Source: Peptostreptococcaceae bacterium
GTDB lineage: Bacteria > Bacillota > Clostridia > Peptostreptococcales > Peptostreptococcaceae
DNA length: 64,000 nucleotides
Direction of reading: 5' to 3'
Assembly (NCBI GenBank): GCA_025210335.1
Contig: JAOARY010000067.1
Location: 62,001 to 126,000 of the forward strand
The notes beneath the pieces are model-generated. The model worked only from the letters and a program-made list of their open reading frames with translations, was not told the origin of the DNA and did no database searches. Position 1 is the first letter of the stretch, and every line of letters starts with the position of its first letter. Both the position numbers and the translations under genes were made by a program. This document shows positions 18,379 through 26,944 of this stretch, piece by piece.

Positions 18379-20049
18379 ATGTTTGCTTTTAAGAAGATGA
18401 AATTTATGTTAAGTGCCTTAGGTATTATGTGTTTATTAGGACAACCAATGTCGAGTTTTGCTGATGCTGTAACACCAGCCGAAGAACAAACTGTTGATAC
18501 TAATGAAGATACTAAAGAAGTAGTTAGTGAGGACTCACAAGAGTCTACAGAAAGTGATATTATTAAAGAAATAGATAACAATTCAAATTCAAATGAAGAA
18601 TTACAAAGAAATGCAAAAGCTTTAGTAAGAGAAGAAGTATCATATGAAGATGAAATAAATGATGGTATATTTGGTCTTGATTATGATAAAAGAGAGATTT
18701 TAGCTACTCAAGGAGAAAGCATAGATAGTTTTACTCCAAAAGAAGGATTAGAAGAACCAGGTAAATTCATAGTTGTTGAAAAACAAAAGAAATCGTTATC
18801 AACATCTCCAGTAGATATATCAATAATTGATTCAGTTACTGATAGAACTTATCCAGGAGCTTTACAATTAGGAAATCAATCTTTTGTAGAAAATATGCCA
18901 GATGTACTTATGTGTGAAAGAAAACCAATGAATATAAGTATAGATTTACCAGGAATGAGAAGAGAAAATAGCGTTACTGTAGATGAAGTAAATTATGGTA
19001 ATGTATCAGGAGCTATTGATGATTTAGTATCAAAATGGCATGATGAGTATTCAGATACGTATACAGTTCCAGCAAGAACTCAATACTCTGAATCAATGGT
19101 TTATAGCAAATCTCAAATTGCTACTGCTTTAAACGTAAATTATAAAGTATTAGAAAATTCTTTAGGAATAGATTTTGATGCTGTTGCTAGTGGAGAAAAG
19201 AAAGTAATGATTGCTAGTTATAAGCAAATATTCTACACAGTAAGTTCTCAACTTCCAAATAATCCAGCAGATGTATTTGCTGATGGTGTTAGTTTTGAAG
19301 AATTACAAAGAAAAGGTGTAAGTGATAGTTCTCCGCCATTAATGGTTTCGAATGTTGCTTATGGTAGAACTATATTTGTAAAATTAGAAACAGAATCAAA
19401 TAGTAAAGATATAAAAGCTGCTTTTAAGGCTGTATTAAAAGATGGCGATATTGAAGCAAAAGCTGAATATAAAGATGTTTTAGATCAAAGTACTTTCACT
19501 GCTGTTGTTTTAGGTGGAGACGCTTATGAACACAATAAAGTAATAACTAAAGACTTTGATGAAATAAGAGAAGTTATAAAGGAAAATGCAGCATTTAGTG
19601 CGACTAACCCTGCATATCCAATATCTTATACAAGTGTATTCTTAAAAGATAATTCTATAGCTGCTATTAACAATAGAACAGACTATGTTGAAACAACTTA
19701 CAAAGAATATACAAGTGGTAAAATTAATTTAGATCACTACGGTGCATATGTTGCTCAATTTGCAGTTAACTGGGATGAGTTTACGTATGATGAAAATGGA
19801 AATGAAGTAGTAGAACATATGTCTTGGGATGGAAACTATGATGATAGAACTGCACATTTTTCAACAGTTATATCTTTACCAGCTAACTCAAGAAATATAA
19901 GAATATATGCTAGAGAGTGTACTGGTCTTGCTTGGGAATGGTGGAGAACAGTAATAGATGAGTATGATGTACCACTAGCTAAAGAAATAAATGTTTATAT
20001 AGGTGGAACTACACTATATCCTAGCTCAAGTGTAGAATTTGAAAATTAA
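18379..20049 (+). CDS. Cholesterol-dependent cytolysin (thiol-activated pore-forming toxin)
   Basis: A 556-aa secreted toxin of the perfringolysin/tetanolysin family that binds membrane cholesterol, oligomerises and forms large pores. The canonical undecapeptide [11 protein letters not shown] is intact at about 513-523 with Cys514, and the cholesterol-recognition Thr-Leu pair is in GGTTLYP (T545-L546). The N-terminus has Lys residues, a hydrophobic core and a signal cleavage site near SSFADA (about 27-33). After it come about 60-80 acidic residues absent from perfringolysin (about 500 aa), so the extension is more like that of streptolysin O. An in-frame stop at 18349 rules out a longer protein. 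The gene appears complete and is followed by its own terminator. No regulator is adjacent. Confidence 0.96.
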   Translation: MFAFKKMKFMLSALGIMCLLGQPMSSFADAVTPAEEQTVDTNEDTKEVVSEDSQESTESDIIKEIDNNSNSNEELQRNAKALVREEVSYEDEINDGIFGLDYDKREILATQGESIDSFTPKEGLEEPGKFIVVEKQKKSLSTSPVDISIIDSVTDRTYPGALQLGNQSFVENMPDVLMCERKPMNISIDLPGMRRENSVTVDEVNYGNVSGAIDDLVSKWHDEYSDTYTVPARTQYSESMVYSKSQIATALNVNYKVLENSLGIDFDAVASGEKKVMIASYKQIFYTVSSQLPNNPADVFADGVSFEELQRKGVSDSSPPLMVSNVAYGRTIFVKLETESNSKDIKAAFKAVLKDGDIEAKAEYKDVLDQSTFTAVVLGGDAYEHNKVITKDFDEIREVIKENAAFSATNPAYPISYTSVFLKDNSIAAINNRTDYVETTYKEYTSGKINLDHYGAYVAQFAVNWDEFTYDENGNEVVEHMSWDGNYDDRTAHFSTVISLPANSRNIRIYARECTGLAWEWWRTVIDEYDVPLAKEINVYIGGTTLYPSSSVEFEN

Positions 20050-20070
20050 ATAAAATGAATAAAAAATAAT

Positions 20071-20113
20071 AAAGGAGATTTCATACTAAAAACAAGTGTG
20101 AAATCTCCTTTTA
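20071..20113. terminator. Terminator after the cytolysin gene
   Basis: AAAGGAGATTTCA (20071-20083) and TGAAATCTCCTTT (20099-20111) form a 13-base-pair stem followed by TTTT. The A-rich 5' flank lets it also serve the convergent minus-strand gene. Confidence 0.85.
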
Positions 20114-20138
20114 AATTCATTTTTTAAATCTCCATTTT

Positions 20139-20729
20139 TTATTCATTTTGATACGCCTCTGTTAATTCAATATTTGTACTATTAGAGCTTAATAATGAAC
20201 TGTTTGCTTCTTTCTTATAATATCCTAAAAAAGTACCTGATTTTGAATATCTTTTCCAACAAAGATTACCTTTTATTATGTAGCCAACTTGAAAATTATT
20301 TATAGTAAGTTTTGTTTTTGGTGGTAAATCAAAACCTATTATAATGCCTGATTCTTCTTCGATTTCTTTTCTTGTTAGAACAGTTTCATTTATTTGATTT
20401 TGAGATTTATCCAAAAATGATTTTAAATATTTTGAGTTGTACAATATTAAAGGATTTATATTTGCATTTACTATCGTATTTTTTGTTATTCTATAAGTTT
20501 CTTTTTTGCTTGAATTTGTATTATTATAATATATTTTACTTTCGATATTTTTATAATTAAAATCTTTTGTTATACTATTCACAGTATATTCATCAAAAAT
20601 ATAAGAATAGTTATCTTTTGGAATGACTGTTTCATCACAAATACTATTTTTAATAAAATGATTAAAATTATAATCATGTGGTGTATTTAAAATCAAAATG
20701 GATGACAATAATAAACTTACTAACTTCAA
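20139..20729 (-). CDS. Secreted protein of unknown function beside the cytolysin
   Basis: A 196-aa protein that I do not recognise. TTG 20729 is chosen as start because GGAAGGGAG ends 9 bases upstream; the in-frame TTG at 20738 directly abuts it. The N-terminus (MKLVSLLLSSILIL) is a clear signal peptide or anchor with no lipobox Cys. The rest is Asn-, Tyr- and Lys-rich, with alternating hydrophobic patterns that predict beta-structure, and includes a PPKTKLTI segment like strands in beta-pore toxins; that resemblance is too weak for an assignment. It converges on the cytolysin and follows the next gene by 30 bases, so the two minus-strand genes form an operon. Confidence 0.7.
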   Translation of the reverse strand: MKLVSLLLSSILILNTPHDYNFNHFIKNSICDETVIPKDNYSYIFDEYTVNSITKDFNYKNIESKIYYNNTNSSKKETYRITKNTIVNANINPLILYNSKYLKSFLDKSQNQINETVLTRKEIEEESGIIIGFDLPPKTKLTINNFQVGYIIKGNLCWKRYSKSGTFLGYYKKEANSSLLSSNSTNIELTEAYQNE

Positions 20730-20768
20730 AAATAACAACTCCCTTCCTTATGTACATAGAATAGATGA

Positions 20769-21479
20769 TTAAACTATGCCACTTAGAGTTTTTAAACATC
20801 GAAAATCACAAGAACCCATATCGTTAATATATCCATCTTCTTCAGACACTATAATTCCATATTTTGATGAATCCATATTGTTTTCATCTGAAAAATATTT
20901 TAATTTGCTATTTGATTGTGAAAGCTTTATATGCTCATAATATCTATTAGTAAGCATTGTATTAAACATTTTAGTATCACTAAAAAATGCATTTGTTGGT
21001 ATATAATTTTTTCTATTTGCAGCCATAACTATTTCTCTATTTAATCTTGCACCCTTTATATAGGCTTTTGAAGCTTGTTTTGTAAAATAAGTTTCATATT
21101 TACCTATCATTTTTTCATTTTTAATAACTTCTGCAACTAAAGACTTTCCATTTCTATTTATATAACTTCTTAATATTATCAAATCACCCTTTTGAACATC
21201 TAATATAACTGGAGGATTTAATGGTATTGGATCGCTATATTTACAAGTACCATTTAAAGCATGATAAAAGATTTGGAATTGTTCATTTCTATAAACAATA
21301 CCTATATCAATTCCGTAACATGATTTATAAAAACCATGTATAAATTCTAAAAAAACGCCATTATATTTTCCATAATCATCATTTTGACAATCACATTCAT
21401 TTGGTAATTTTATATGTGTTACTATTCCTATTAAATCATCCCTATCTGTTGAACGATGAGCTATATGCCATCCCCCCAT
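20769..21479 (-). CDS. Unrecognised 236-aa protein, upstream gene of a two-gene operon
   Basis: I do not recognise this protein. It has no signal peptide, starts MGGWHIAHRSTDRDD at an ATG with GGAG 9 bases upstream, and shows alternating strands such as GDLIILRSYI and SLVAEVIK, suggesting a beta-sandwich or lectin-like fold in residues about 1-130, followed by a helical part. It has five Cys (two as CDC near residue 30, CDF..C near the end). Since the next gene encodes a secreted protein, a shared envelope or extracellular role is possible but unproven. Confidence 0.65.
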   Translation of the reverse strand: MGGWHIAHRSTDRDDLIGIVTHIKLPNECDCQNDDYGKYNGVFLEFIHGFYKSCYGIDIGIVYRNEQFQIFYHALNGTCKYSDPIPLNPPVILDVQKGDLIILRSYINRNGKSLVAEVIKNEKMIGKYETYFTKQASKAYIKGARLNREIVMAANRKNYIPTNAFFSDTKMFNTMLTNRYYEHIKLSQSNSKLKYFSDENNMDSSKYGIIVSEEDGYINDMGSCDFRCLKTLSGIV

Positions 21480-21603
21480 ACTAACACTCCTTTTTATTAT
21501 TAATTACATATAGTATAACATAATAGGAATAAAAAAATAAATAATGATAAAATTAAATATATTTTATTTTTATTCTTTTTTTGAAAAAATTTTAAAAATT
21601 ATG

Positions 21604-21722
21604 TTGACATTTTACATTTTATTATTTATACTTAAATCAAACAAAAATAAAACTAAATAAAATTCAAAGTTAATTATTAAAATGCATACAAAGCCAATCT
21701 CTTTTTAGGGATTGGCTTTTTG
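21604..21722 (+). ncRNA. Promoter-terminator unit, small RNA of about 85 nt or truncated leader
   Basis: A consensus-quality promoter, TTGACA (21604-21609), 17 bases, TATACT (21627-21632), should start transcripts near 21639. An intrinsic terminator follows: AAAGCCAATC (21690-21699) and GATTGGCTTT (21710-21719) with a T-run. No start codon with a ribosome site lies between them. The product would be a small RNA, or the attenuated leader of the downstream gene at 22160. Confidence 0.6.
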
Positions 21723-21761
21723 TGTCTAAAAACATATTTAAAAGGAGGTGTTATCTATATA

Positions 21762-21832
21762 ATGATACCTTTGATAAAATAATGAATATAGTACTTTTTG
21801 ATTTTTCCAAAGAAATCAAATTGTCGTGTTAA
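21762..21832 (+). CDS. Two overlapping mini-ORFs behind a strong ribosome site (tentative)
   Basis: GGAGGTG at 21744-21750 precedes ATG 21762, which opens a 6-codon frame (MIPLIK) ending in TAATG overlap with a second ATG at 21782. That one encodes 16 residues, MNIVLFDFSKEIKLSC. The ribosome-site spacing of 13 is long, and random short frames are common in AT-rich DNA, so this may be a decayed gene start rather than a peptide gene. Confidence 0.25.
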
Positions 21833-21869
21833 CCATTTTTTAGAAAAAACAAAACCCCTAATTTTGTAA

Positions 21870-22124
21870 AAACTTTTATTGATTTTATAAAAGTTTATTT
21901 TCTAATTTTTATCTTTGGTTATCAACTAAAAATACTAAATTTGGAATAGTTTTATTTTTGTAATAGAAAAAGCTTTAATAAATTAAATATTAATTATTAA
22001 AGCTTTTTCTTAACCTAAATATATGAATATTAATTTATAATCGTAAATTAATAAAAAATTAGAGTAAATATATTATCTATGTCTAAAAACCAATTTCTAT
22101 TTTTATAAAAGGAATTGGTTTTTT
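21870..22124. terminator. Series of three hairpins upstream of the 22160 gene
   Basis: Three stems follow one another. AAACTTTTAT (21870-21879) pairs with ATAAAAGTTT (21887-21896). A 17-base perfect stem joins 21965-21981 and 22094-free sequence at 21994-22010, whose right arm contains AAAGCTTTTTCT. Finally AACCAATT (about 22088-22095) pairs with AATTGGTT (about 22113-22120) followed by TTTT, 35 bases before the ATG of the next gene. The middle one is a symmetric terminator; the last could act as an attenuator. A further weak repeat is at 22029-22052 (9-base arms). The rest of 21480-22159 shows no gene. Confidence 0.6.
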
Positions 22125-22159
22125 ATATATAACAAAAAAATAATAAGGAGAGATTTAAA

Positions 22160-22930
22160 ATGAATAACACTAGAGAAACAAAGAATTTTATTGCACTTAG
22201 AAAAAATTTAAAAGAAATTAAAAATTTTGATTTTTGTACAGATGTCCCATCTAAAAGACAATTTTGTGTAAATGAAAATGGTATGAAAAACACTATGATT
22301 TTAAATATCCAAAAAGATTCTACACGAAATGAATTATTAGAAATGATGCCTTTTGTAGGAATGATTGATTGTCTGGTTTTTCTTGATGATACAACACATC
22401 CTCTAGCAACTAGATATGTACTTGAATACATGGAAGTTTTGTCTGGAACAGAGTTTGTGGTAGCTGATAATAGTGGTTATGATCCAGGAGAATTATATTC
22501 TGTAAAAGAAATTCTAAATTCGAATGATTATATGGGAGAAATACAAAAACAACTAAAAAAATATCCAGCTGAAGAAAAATTAAGATATTTTTCTGTTATT
22601 GAATCCTGGATAGAATGGTTGATTTCTTATAAGAGTAATTTGAAAAATATAAAGAAAAAACTGTTCTTTGATTTTCTTAAAATATATTATTCAGATGACT
22701 TTTCATTTTTTAAAAATGTGATGTTGGTAGATAATATCTTAGAAAAGAACAGTAAAATTTCTAATATTTTTGAAATTGTTGAAACTTCAGATTTGTTAGC
22801 ACTTTTACAACTTAGAAGATTCATCAAAAATATGCCTAATAAAATTATAGGCAATAAAAAAGAACAAATCGAAAGTTTAATAAGGAACAAAGAAGTAAGT
22901 GACTTATATACTTTCATAGACGAGCTTTAA
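22160..22930 (+). CDS. Unrecognised 256-aa cytoplasmic protein
   Basis: I do not recognise it. There is no signal peptide or membrane segment. The first 110 residues mix strands and helices (FVGMIDCLVFLDD; TEFVVADNSGYDPGELY), and the remainder is strongly helical and Lys-rich with leucine-rich stretches. AAGGAG lies 10 bases before the ATG, and a possible attenuator lies just before that. The stop codon is inside its own terminator. It is monocistronic with no informative neighbour. Confidence 0.7.
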   Translation: MNNTRETKNFIALRKNLKEIKNFDFCTDVPSKRQFCVNENGMKNTMILNIQKDSTRNELLEMMPFVGMIDCLVFLDDTTHPLATRYVLEYMEVLSGTEFVVADNSGYDPGELYSVKEILNSNDYMGEIQKQLKKYPAEEKLRYFSVIESWIEWLISYKSNLKNIKKKLFFDFLKIYYSDDFSFFKNVMLVDNILEKNSKISNIFEIVETSDLLALLQLRRFIKNMPNKIIGNKKEQIESLIRNKEVSDLYTFIDEL

Positions 22931-22942
22931 TGCTCGTCTTTA
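22918..22942 (+). terminator. Terminator overlapping the end of the 22160 gene
   Basis: AGACGAGC (22918-22925) and GCTCGTCT (22932-22939) form a perfect 8-base-pair stem with a 6-base loop. The loop contains the stop codon, and a short T-run follows. Confidence 0.8.
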
Positions 22943-23107
22943 CATATGAATCAAAAAATACTTTTATAAAAAAGCAACATATAGTGTTAAGTTAATAACC
23001 TATATGGACTTCTTTGTTATCCTAAAATATAATTAAGTAAATTATACCAGAAAAAAATAATTTGTCAATAAATATATAAAAAAGTTTTTGGTGTTATTTT
23101 TTTGAAA

Positions 23108-23148
23108 ATATGATAAAATCAAAGTGAATCTTTTTGATTTTATCATAT
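23108..23148 (+). promoter_or_regulatory. Perfect 16-bp inverted repeat in front of the 23173 gene
   Basis: ATATGATAAAATCAAA (23108-23123) is followed 9 bases later by its exact reverse complement (23133-23148). It ends 12 bases before the GGGGGA ribosome site. In RNA it would be a stable hairpin against the ribosome site; in DNA it could be an operator covering the -10 region. No U-tract of terminator quality follows. Confidence 0.6.
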
Positions 23149-23172
23149 TAATATTTTATGGGGGAATTGTTG

Positions 23173-23709
23173 ATGTACATATTAAAAGATGGAACATATT
23201 TAAGTAAACAAGATATAGATCTTATAATTTCTAATTTTATAATAAAAACAATAAATAATAATGAACCATATGTATGCTTTATGATTGAAGAGCCCTTTGC
23301 TAATTCATATAATGGAAAAATAACTTATGATTATTCTGGTGATATTAGAAAAATGACATATGAAGATATTGTGTATTTAAAAAAATTACTTTTAAATAGT
23401 ACAAATAATTATAGTTCACGATTAGAAAAATTTTTAGAACAAGTATATGTGAAAGAATGGAAACCTACTGAAGAATCTCCATTAAATAGAGCTTGGCTTA
23501 CATATAGAAATCTATCAGAAGATTTATATAATGATTGGAAATTTAATAATTTTGATTTTTTTGATAAGAATGATTTAGAAAATGAAGATTTAGATATTGA
23601 ATTAGATACTATTTTTTATGAATTTGTAGAAAAAACTTCTTATGAATTATATTATGCAAGATTATTATCTACATTTAATAGTAATTATAAATTAGAAAAA
23701 ATTATATAA
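23173..23709 (+). CDS. Unrecognised 178-aa acidic protein
   Basis: I do not recognise it. ATG 23173 is chosen because GGGGGA lies 7 bases upstream; the in-frame ATG at 23158 overlaps that site. It has no signal peptide. The C-terminal third is rich in Asp and Glu (NDLENEDLDIELDT) and the sequence contains several Trp and Tyr residues. It could be a small immunity- or inhibitor-like cytoplasmic protein judging by size and charge alone, but nothing in the neighbourhood supports a function. Confidence 0.65.
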   Translation: MYILKDGTYLSKQDIDLIISNFIIKTINNNEPYVCFMIEEPFANSYNGKITYDYSGDIRKMTYEDIVYLKKLLLNSTNNYSSRLEKFLEQVYVKEWKPTEESPLNRAWLTYRNLSEDLYNDWKFNNFDFFDKNDLENEDLDIELDTIFYEFVEKTSYELYYARLLSTFNSNYKLEKII

Positions 23710-23735
23710 TTAAAAATTTGATTTATTAAAATTAT

Positions 23736-23803
23736 AGACAGTTGTATCAATTCTCATATGTTTTGTAGATTAAAATAATATGTTTATTAATGCAACTGTC
23801 TAA
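23736..23803. terminator. Hairpin between the convergent 23173 and 23815 genes
   Basis: AGACAGTTG (about 23736-23744) pairs with CAACTGTCT (about 23793-23801), extended by two or three AT pairs around a 40-base AT-rich loop. It lies between two convergent genes and is the likely shared terminator. Confidence 0.6.
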
Positions 23804-23814
23804 AAGAGCCTTAA

Positions 23815-24243
23815 TTAGATTGTTACTGTTATTTCTATTTGTATGTCTGTACGATCATTATATGCAAGACTATGATTTATACATTCTTTACTCTTTTTAT
23901 TTATATTGTAGCAAAGTATATAATGCGGATGTTTTTCTAATACTCTATATGTATCTTTAAATACTCTTCCTTTTTTTAATTCTTTTATTTTAACTTTAAA
24001 TTTTTGATTCTTTTTTAATCTATGCATTTGAATTCTCAAATATATATTATGAAAATCTTTTTTGCTCATCTGTTCTATTATTTCATCACAGTTTTTGCAT
24101 TTTAAAATCATTTTATACACAAATTCTCCACCATGAAAATATAATAATCTTTTTAAAAAGTGGTTTAACACATTAACTCTCTTGCTATACATATTTAGTA
24201 ATATAAGTTCATTTTCAATGTAATCCCTTTCTCTTAATTTCAT
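23815..24243 (-). CDS. Unrecognised 142-aa basic protein
   Basis: I do not recognise it. It is rich in Lys, Arg and His, has one CKNC pair (about residues 49-52) and no signal peptide. The C-terminal half is predicted beta-strand (ITVTI at the end). GGGAG lies about 5 bases before the ATG. The CxxC and positive charge would fit a small nucleic-acid-binding protein, but this is a guess from composition. It lies 71 bases downstream of the CpaE-like gene on the same strand and might be cotranscribed with it. Confidence 0.6.
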   Translation of the reverse strand: MKLRERDYIENELILLNMYSKRVNVLNHFLKRLLYFHGGEFVYKMILKCKNCDEIIEQMSKKDFHNIYLRIQMHRLKKNQKFKVKIKELKKGRVFKDTYRVLEKHPHYILCYNINKKSKECINHSLAYNDRTDIQIEITVTI

Positions 24244-24314
24244 AATTTAAGCTCCCTTCAATGTATTTGAAAATATTTATATAAATATAGTTATAATTTG
24301 TATATGTAATTATA

Positions 24315-25793
24315 TTAAAAAGATTTATAATAAATATTTTTAATCGATTCTTTAAAATTTTCGCTTGAAAAATCATAAACTGTTTTATTTTCAAATTTAT
24401 ATTTATGAATTTTACTTTCATAAGGAATTTTTATAAATGATGATATGTTAATGTTTGATTCTGTCAAAAAAAATTTTTTTAGGTCATTTAAATTTAAATA
24501 TTTTTCATATTTATTGATAATGATATTTAGTTTTGCATATCTAAATAAATCTGTATTTTCTATTAAGTATTTCTTTAAAGAAAATAAATTTTTTAAATTT
24601 TCGTCTAATATTAAAAGTTTAATAGTATTTAAATCAAATAAATATTTAATCAATTTAATTTCTAAATTTAAATTAAAATCTATTATTATATAGTCAAAAT
24701 CGATTAATAGTAGATTTATAAAATTTTTTAAATTATCTAAATTTTCATCAGTTAAACTTTGTTTACCTATAGCATCTTGTACATTTATATTATTTTGATT
24801 TTTTGAAACATTTGTATAGAAATATAAATTTTTAGATTTAAAGTAATAAGTATTTTTATAATTTATAAAATTGTGATTATGAAAATTAGCCTTTGAAAAA
24901 TTTAAATCTATAAAACGCTTATAATTTTTATTATTATTTACAAAATTATAAGAACATGAATTTTCATAAAAATCAAAATCAACTAAAGCTATTTTTTTAT
25001 TATTATGGATTTTCTCTAATGCATTTGAAAAATTCGATGCAATTTCAGTAGATCCACAATTATTATTACTAAAACTCAAATAAATTTTTTGTTCATTTAT
25101 CTGATACATAGTATTTTTATTATCAGCATATATGAACTTTTTATAATCAAATATTTTTTCTGACAATAATGTAAAAATATTCTCTTTTGGGTATAACAAA
25201 ACGATGTTTTTATCTTTTTTAAGTATATTTTTTATCTCTTTAGGAGCTTTTTTGATTATATATTTTAAAGTTTTTGTATCGTATTGTGATAATAAAATTT
25301 TTGTGTAATTTTCTAAAGTTCTTTGATTTTCTAAAGTTAATATTTGCCTATATATTTCTTTTAATTTTAGATTATCAATTGGATTTTCTTGTAAATTAAA
25401 TTTCTTTAAAAGCTCCAAGTGACTTAATTCAAAGATTTTATCTAGATTGAAATTTTTTAAATCTTTATAAAAAATTATATTATCTAGATAAAGCGATGTT
25501 AATTGTATTAAAAAATCAATATTTTTTTCTTCATCATTTTCTAAAATAATTAATATTTTTGAATTTTTATTTATAGTTTTCAATTCTTTCAATTCATAAA
25601 AATTAAATTCCTCTTGATCATTTAGTTTTTTAAAAATAATAAGTATTGGGTTTCTAATTTTTAATTTAATACTATTTAACTCTTCATAAAATCCTTTTTT
25701 TGTATATTTAAAAATGTAATTTTTATCATATGTATTTTTAAATATACCTTGTTTAAAATCCTTAGAATCAGACATTGCAACTATTATATCCAC
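24315..25793 (-). CDS. CpaE/TadZ-like protein with a degenerate ATP-binding loop
   Basis: A 492-aa protein with an N-terminal receiver-like region (about 1-120) and a C-terminal MinD/ParA-like domain (about 230-492), the layout of CpaE/TadZ pilus-localisation proteins. Strands IALVDFDF and IIIDFNL mark the switch and Walker B regions. The expected deviant Walker A is replaced by SNNNCGST (242-249), which lacks both lysines, so ATP hydrolysis is doubtful. TadZ proteins are known to have atypical loops. It starts at GTG 25793 with GGAGG 7 bases upstream and is divergent from the pilus operon across 161 bases. Confidence 0.7.
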   Translation of the reverse strand: MDIIVAMSDSKDFKQGIFKNTYDKNYIFKYTKKGFYEELNSIKLKIRNPILIIFKKLNDQEEFNFYELKELKTINKNSKILIILENDEEKNIDFLIQLTSLYLDNIIFYKDLKNFNLDKIFELSHLELLKKFNLQENPIDNLKLKEIYRQILTLENQRTLENYTKILLSQYDTKTLKYIIKKAPKEIKNILKKDKNIVLLYPKENIFTLLSEKIFDYKKFIYADNKNTMYQINEQKIYLSFSNNNCGSTEIASNFSNALEKIHNNKKIALVDFDFYENSCSYNFVNNNKNYKRFIDLNFSKANFHNHNFINYKNTYYFKSKNLYFYTNVSKNQNNINVQDAIGKQSLTDENLDNLKNFINLLLIDFDYIIIDFNLNLEIKLIKYLFDLNTIKLLILDENLKNLFSLKKYLIENTDLFRYAKLNIIINKYEKYLNLNDLKKFFLTESNINISSFIKIPYESKIHKYKFENKTVYDFSSENFKESIKNIYYKSF

Positions 25794-25954
25794 TATAAAA
25801 CCTCCTATGAAAAAGTTTCTAAAACCAATTATAACAAAAAAATAAAAAAATGGAATAACTTTTTTAAAATGATTATTGTAAAAAAATAGATTGAGCTATT
25901 ATTATTTAAATGTATTTAGACTATAAAAAAATTTTTTAGAAGGTGATTAAAATT
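25794..25954. promoter_or_regulatory. Divergent promoter region of the pilus locus
   Basis: 161 AT-rich bases separate the minus-strand CpaE-like gene from the plus-strand operon and must hold promoters for both. The minus-strand ribosome site GGAGG is at 25800-25804 and the plus-strand site AGAAGG at 25938-25943. I cannot place the -10 and -35 boxes reliably. Confidence 0.5.
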
Positions 25955-26932
25955 TTGCATTTATATAATAAAAATATTTTTTCAAGAAATTATAAGCTTC
26001 AAAAAAAATTGAAAATAATATTATTAACTGTTTTTATAATTTTTTTTATTTTAATTTCTAATTATATTATTTTCAAAAAATATATACTTCCATATCAGAA
26101 AAAAGCAATTATAAAGCTATATTTAGATCAAAATACTATTAAAACACCAATTTTAAAAAAAGATTTAAGACGAGGAGAGCGCATAGAAATTGATGATATT
26201 ACTTATGTTTTTATAAACAAGAATATTATACCTAAAAATTTGATTGATTTATCTGGAGTTAATTTATCTAAAGATTATAGAGCTGTAATGAATATACCTA
26301 AAAATACAGTAATTTTAAGTGATTTTTTTAAAACAGCTTATTTAGATGATGATATTTATGATAGTTCTAGATTAATTGAAATTGATTATTTGGATTTAAG
26401 TTATTTGAGTTTGAAAAAAGGTGATTTTATTGATGTGAGAATAGAAGAAAAACCAAAGAAAAATAATAAACAAATTAATATGGATGATTATAAAAATTCA
26501 ATTGTTTTGTCAAAGAAAAAAATTATTGAGTTTAATGATGAACAAATGATTTTAAAATTAGATGAAGCAGAAATACAAAACTTAGGTTGTGCTGTTTATC
26601 AAATGGCTAATTATAATAGCCATATTTATTTTACTAAATATGTGAATCCACAAACCCAAGATAAAGCCCAAATAACATACAATGGATCAGATGAATTAAA
26701 TGAAATTATTAAAAAAGATAAACTTGCTGTGGAAAAAGCAAAGGTAGAACTTAAAAAACGTTTAGAAAAAATTGAGGAGAATAATCAAAAAATGAATAGT
26801 AAAATCAAATCTTTGAGTGACTATATAGAAATTGATAAAAATATTAAAATAAATTCAAAGAATAAAGATAATGACTATAATTTTGATAAAAATAAGATTT
26901 TAGATGATCAAAATAGTAATAATCTTAATTAG
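25955..26932 (+). CDS. CpaB/RcpC-like pilus assembly protein with SAF domain
   Basis: A 325-aa single-pass membrane protein. A hydrophobic helix near residues 22-45 is followed by an extracytoplasmic SAF domain (about 60-125) with the typical ILKKDLRRGERIEIDD and VIPKNLI-like strands and NIPKNTVILSDF. The C-terminal 80 residues are a Lys/Glu/Asn-rich coiled coil. In Tad systems CpaB/RcpC proteins act at the base of the pilus. TTG 25955 is preferred as start over the in-frame GTG 25943, which overlaps the ribosome site AGAAGGTG. First gene of the plus-strand operon. Confidence 0.7.
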   Translation: MHLYNKNIFSRNYKLQKKLKIILLTVFIIFFILISNYIIFKKYILPYQKKAIIKLYLDQNTIKTPILKKDLRRGERIEIDDITYVFINKNIIPKNLIDLSGVNLSKDYRAVMNIPKNTVILSDFFKTAYLDDDIYDSSRLIEIDYLDLSYLSLKKGDFIDVRIEEKPKKNNKQINMDDYKNSIVLSKKKIIEFNDEQMILKLDEAEIQNLGCAVYQMANYNSHIYFTKYVNPQTQDKAQITYNGSDELNEIIKKDKLAVEKAKVELKKRLEKIEENNQKMNSKIKSLSDYIEIDKNIKINSKNKDNDYNFDKNKILDDQNSNNLN

Positions 26933-26944
26933 AAAGGAGTATTT

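Noticed and set aside
18379-20049. Cytolysin gene starting further upstream
   Set aside because: An in-frame TAG lies at 18349-18351 and no ATG, GTG or TTG follows it before 18379.
20372-20560. Plus-strand frame inside the 20139-20729 gene, and many similar antisense frames
   Set aside because: They lack ribosome sites and lie opposite well-supported genes; AT-rich DNA produces many such frames.
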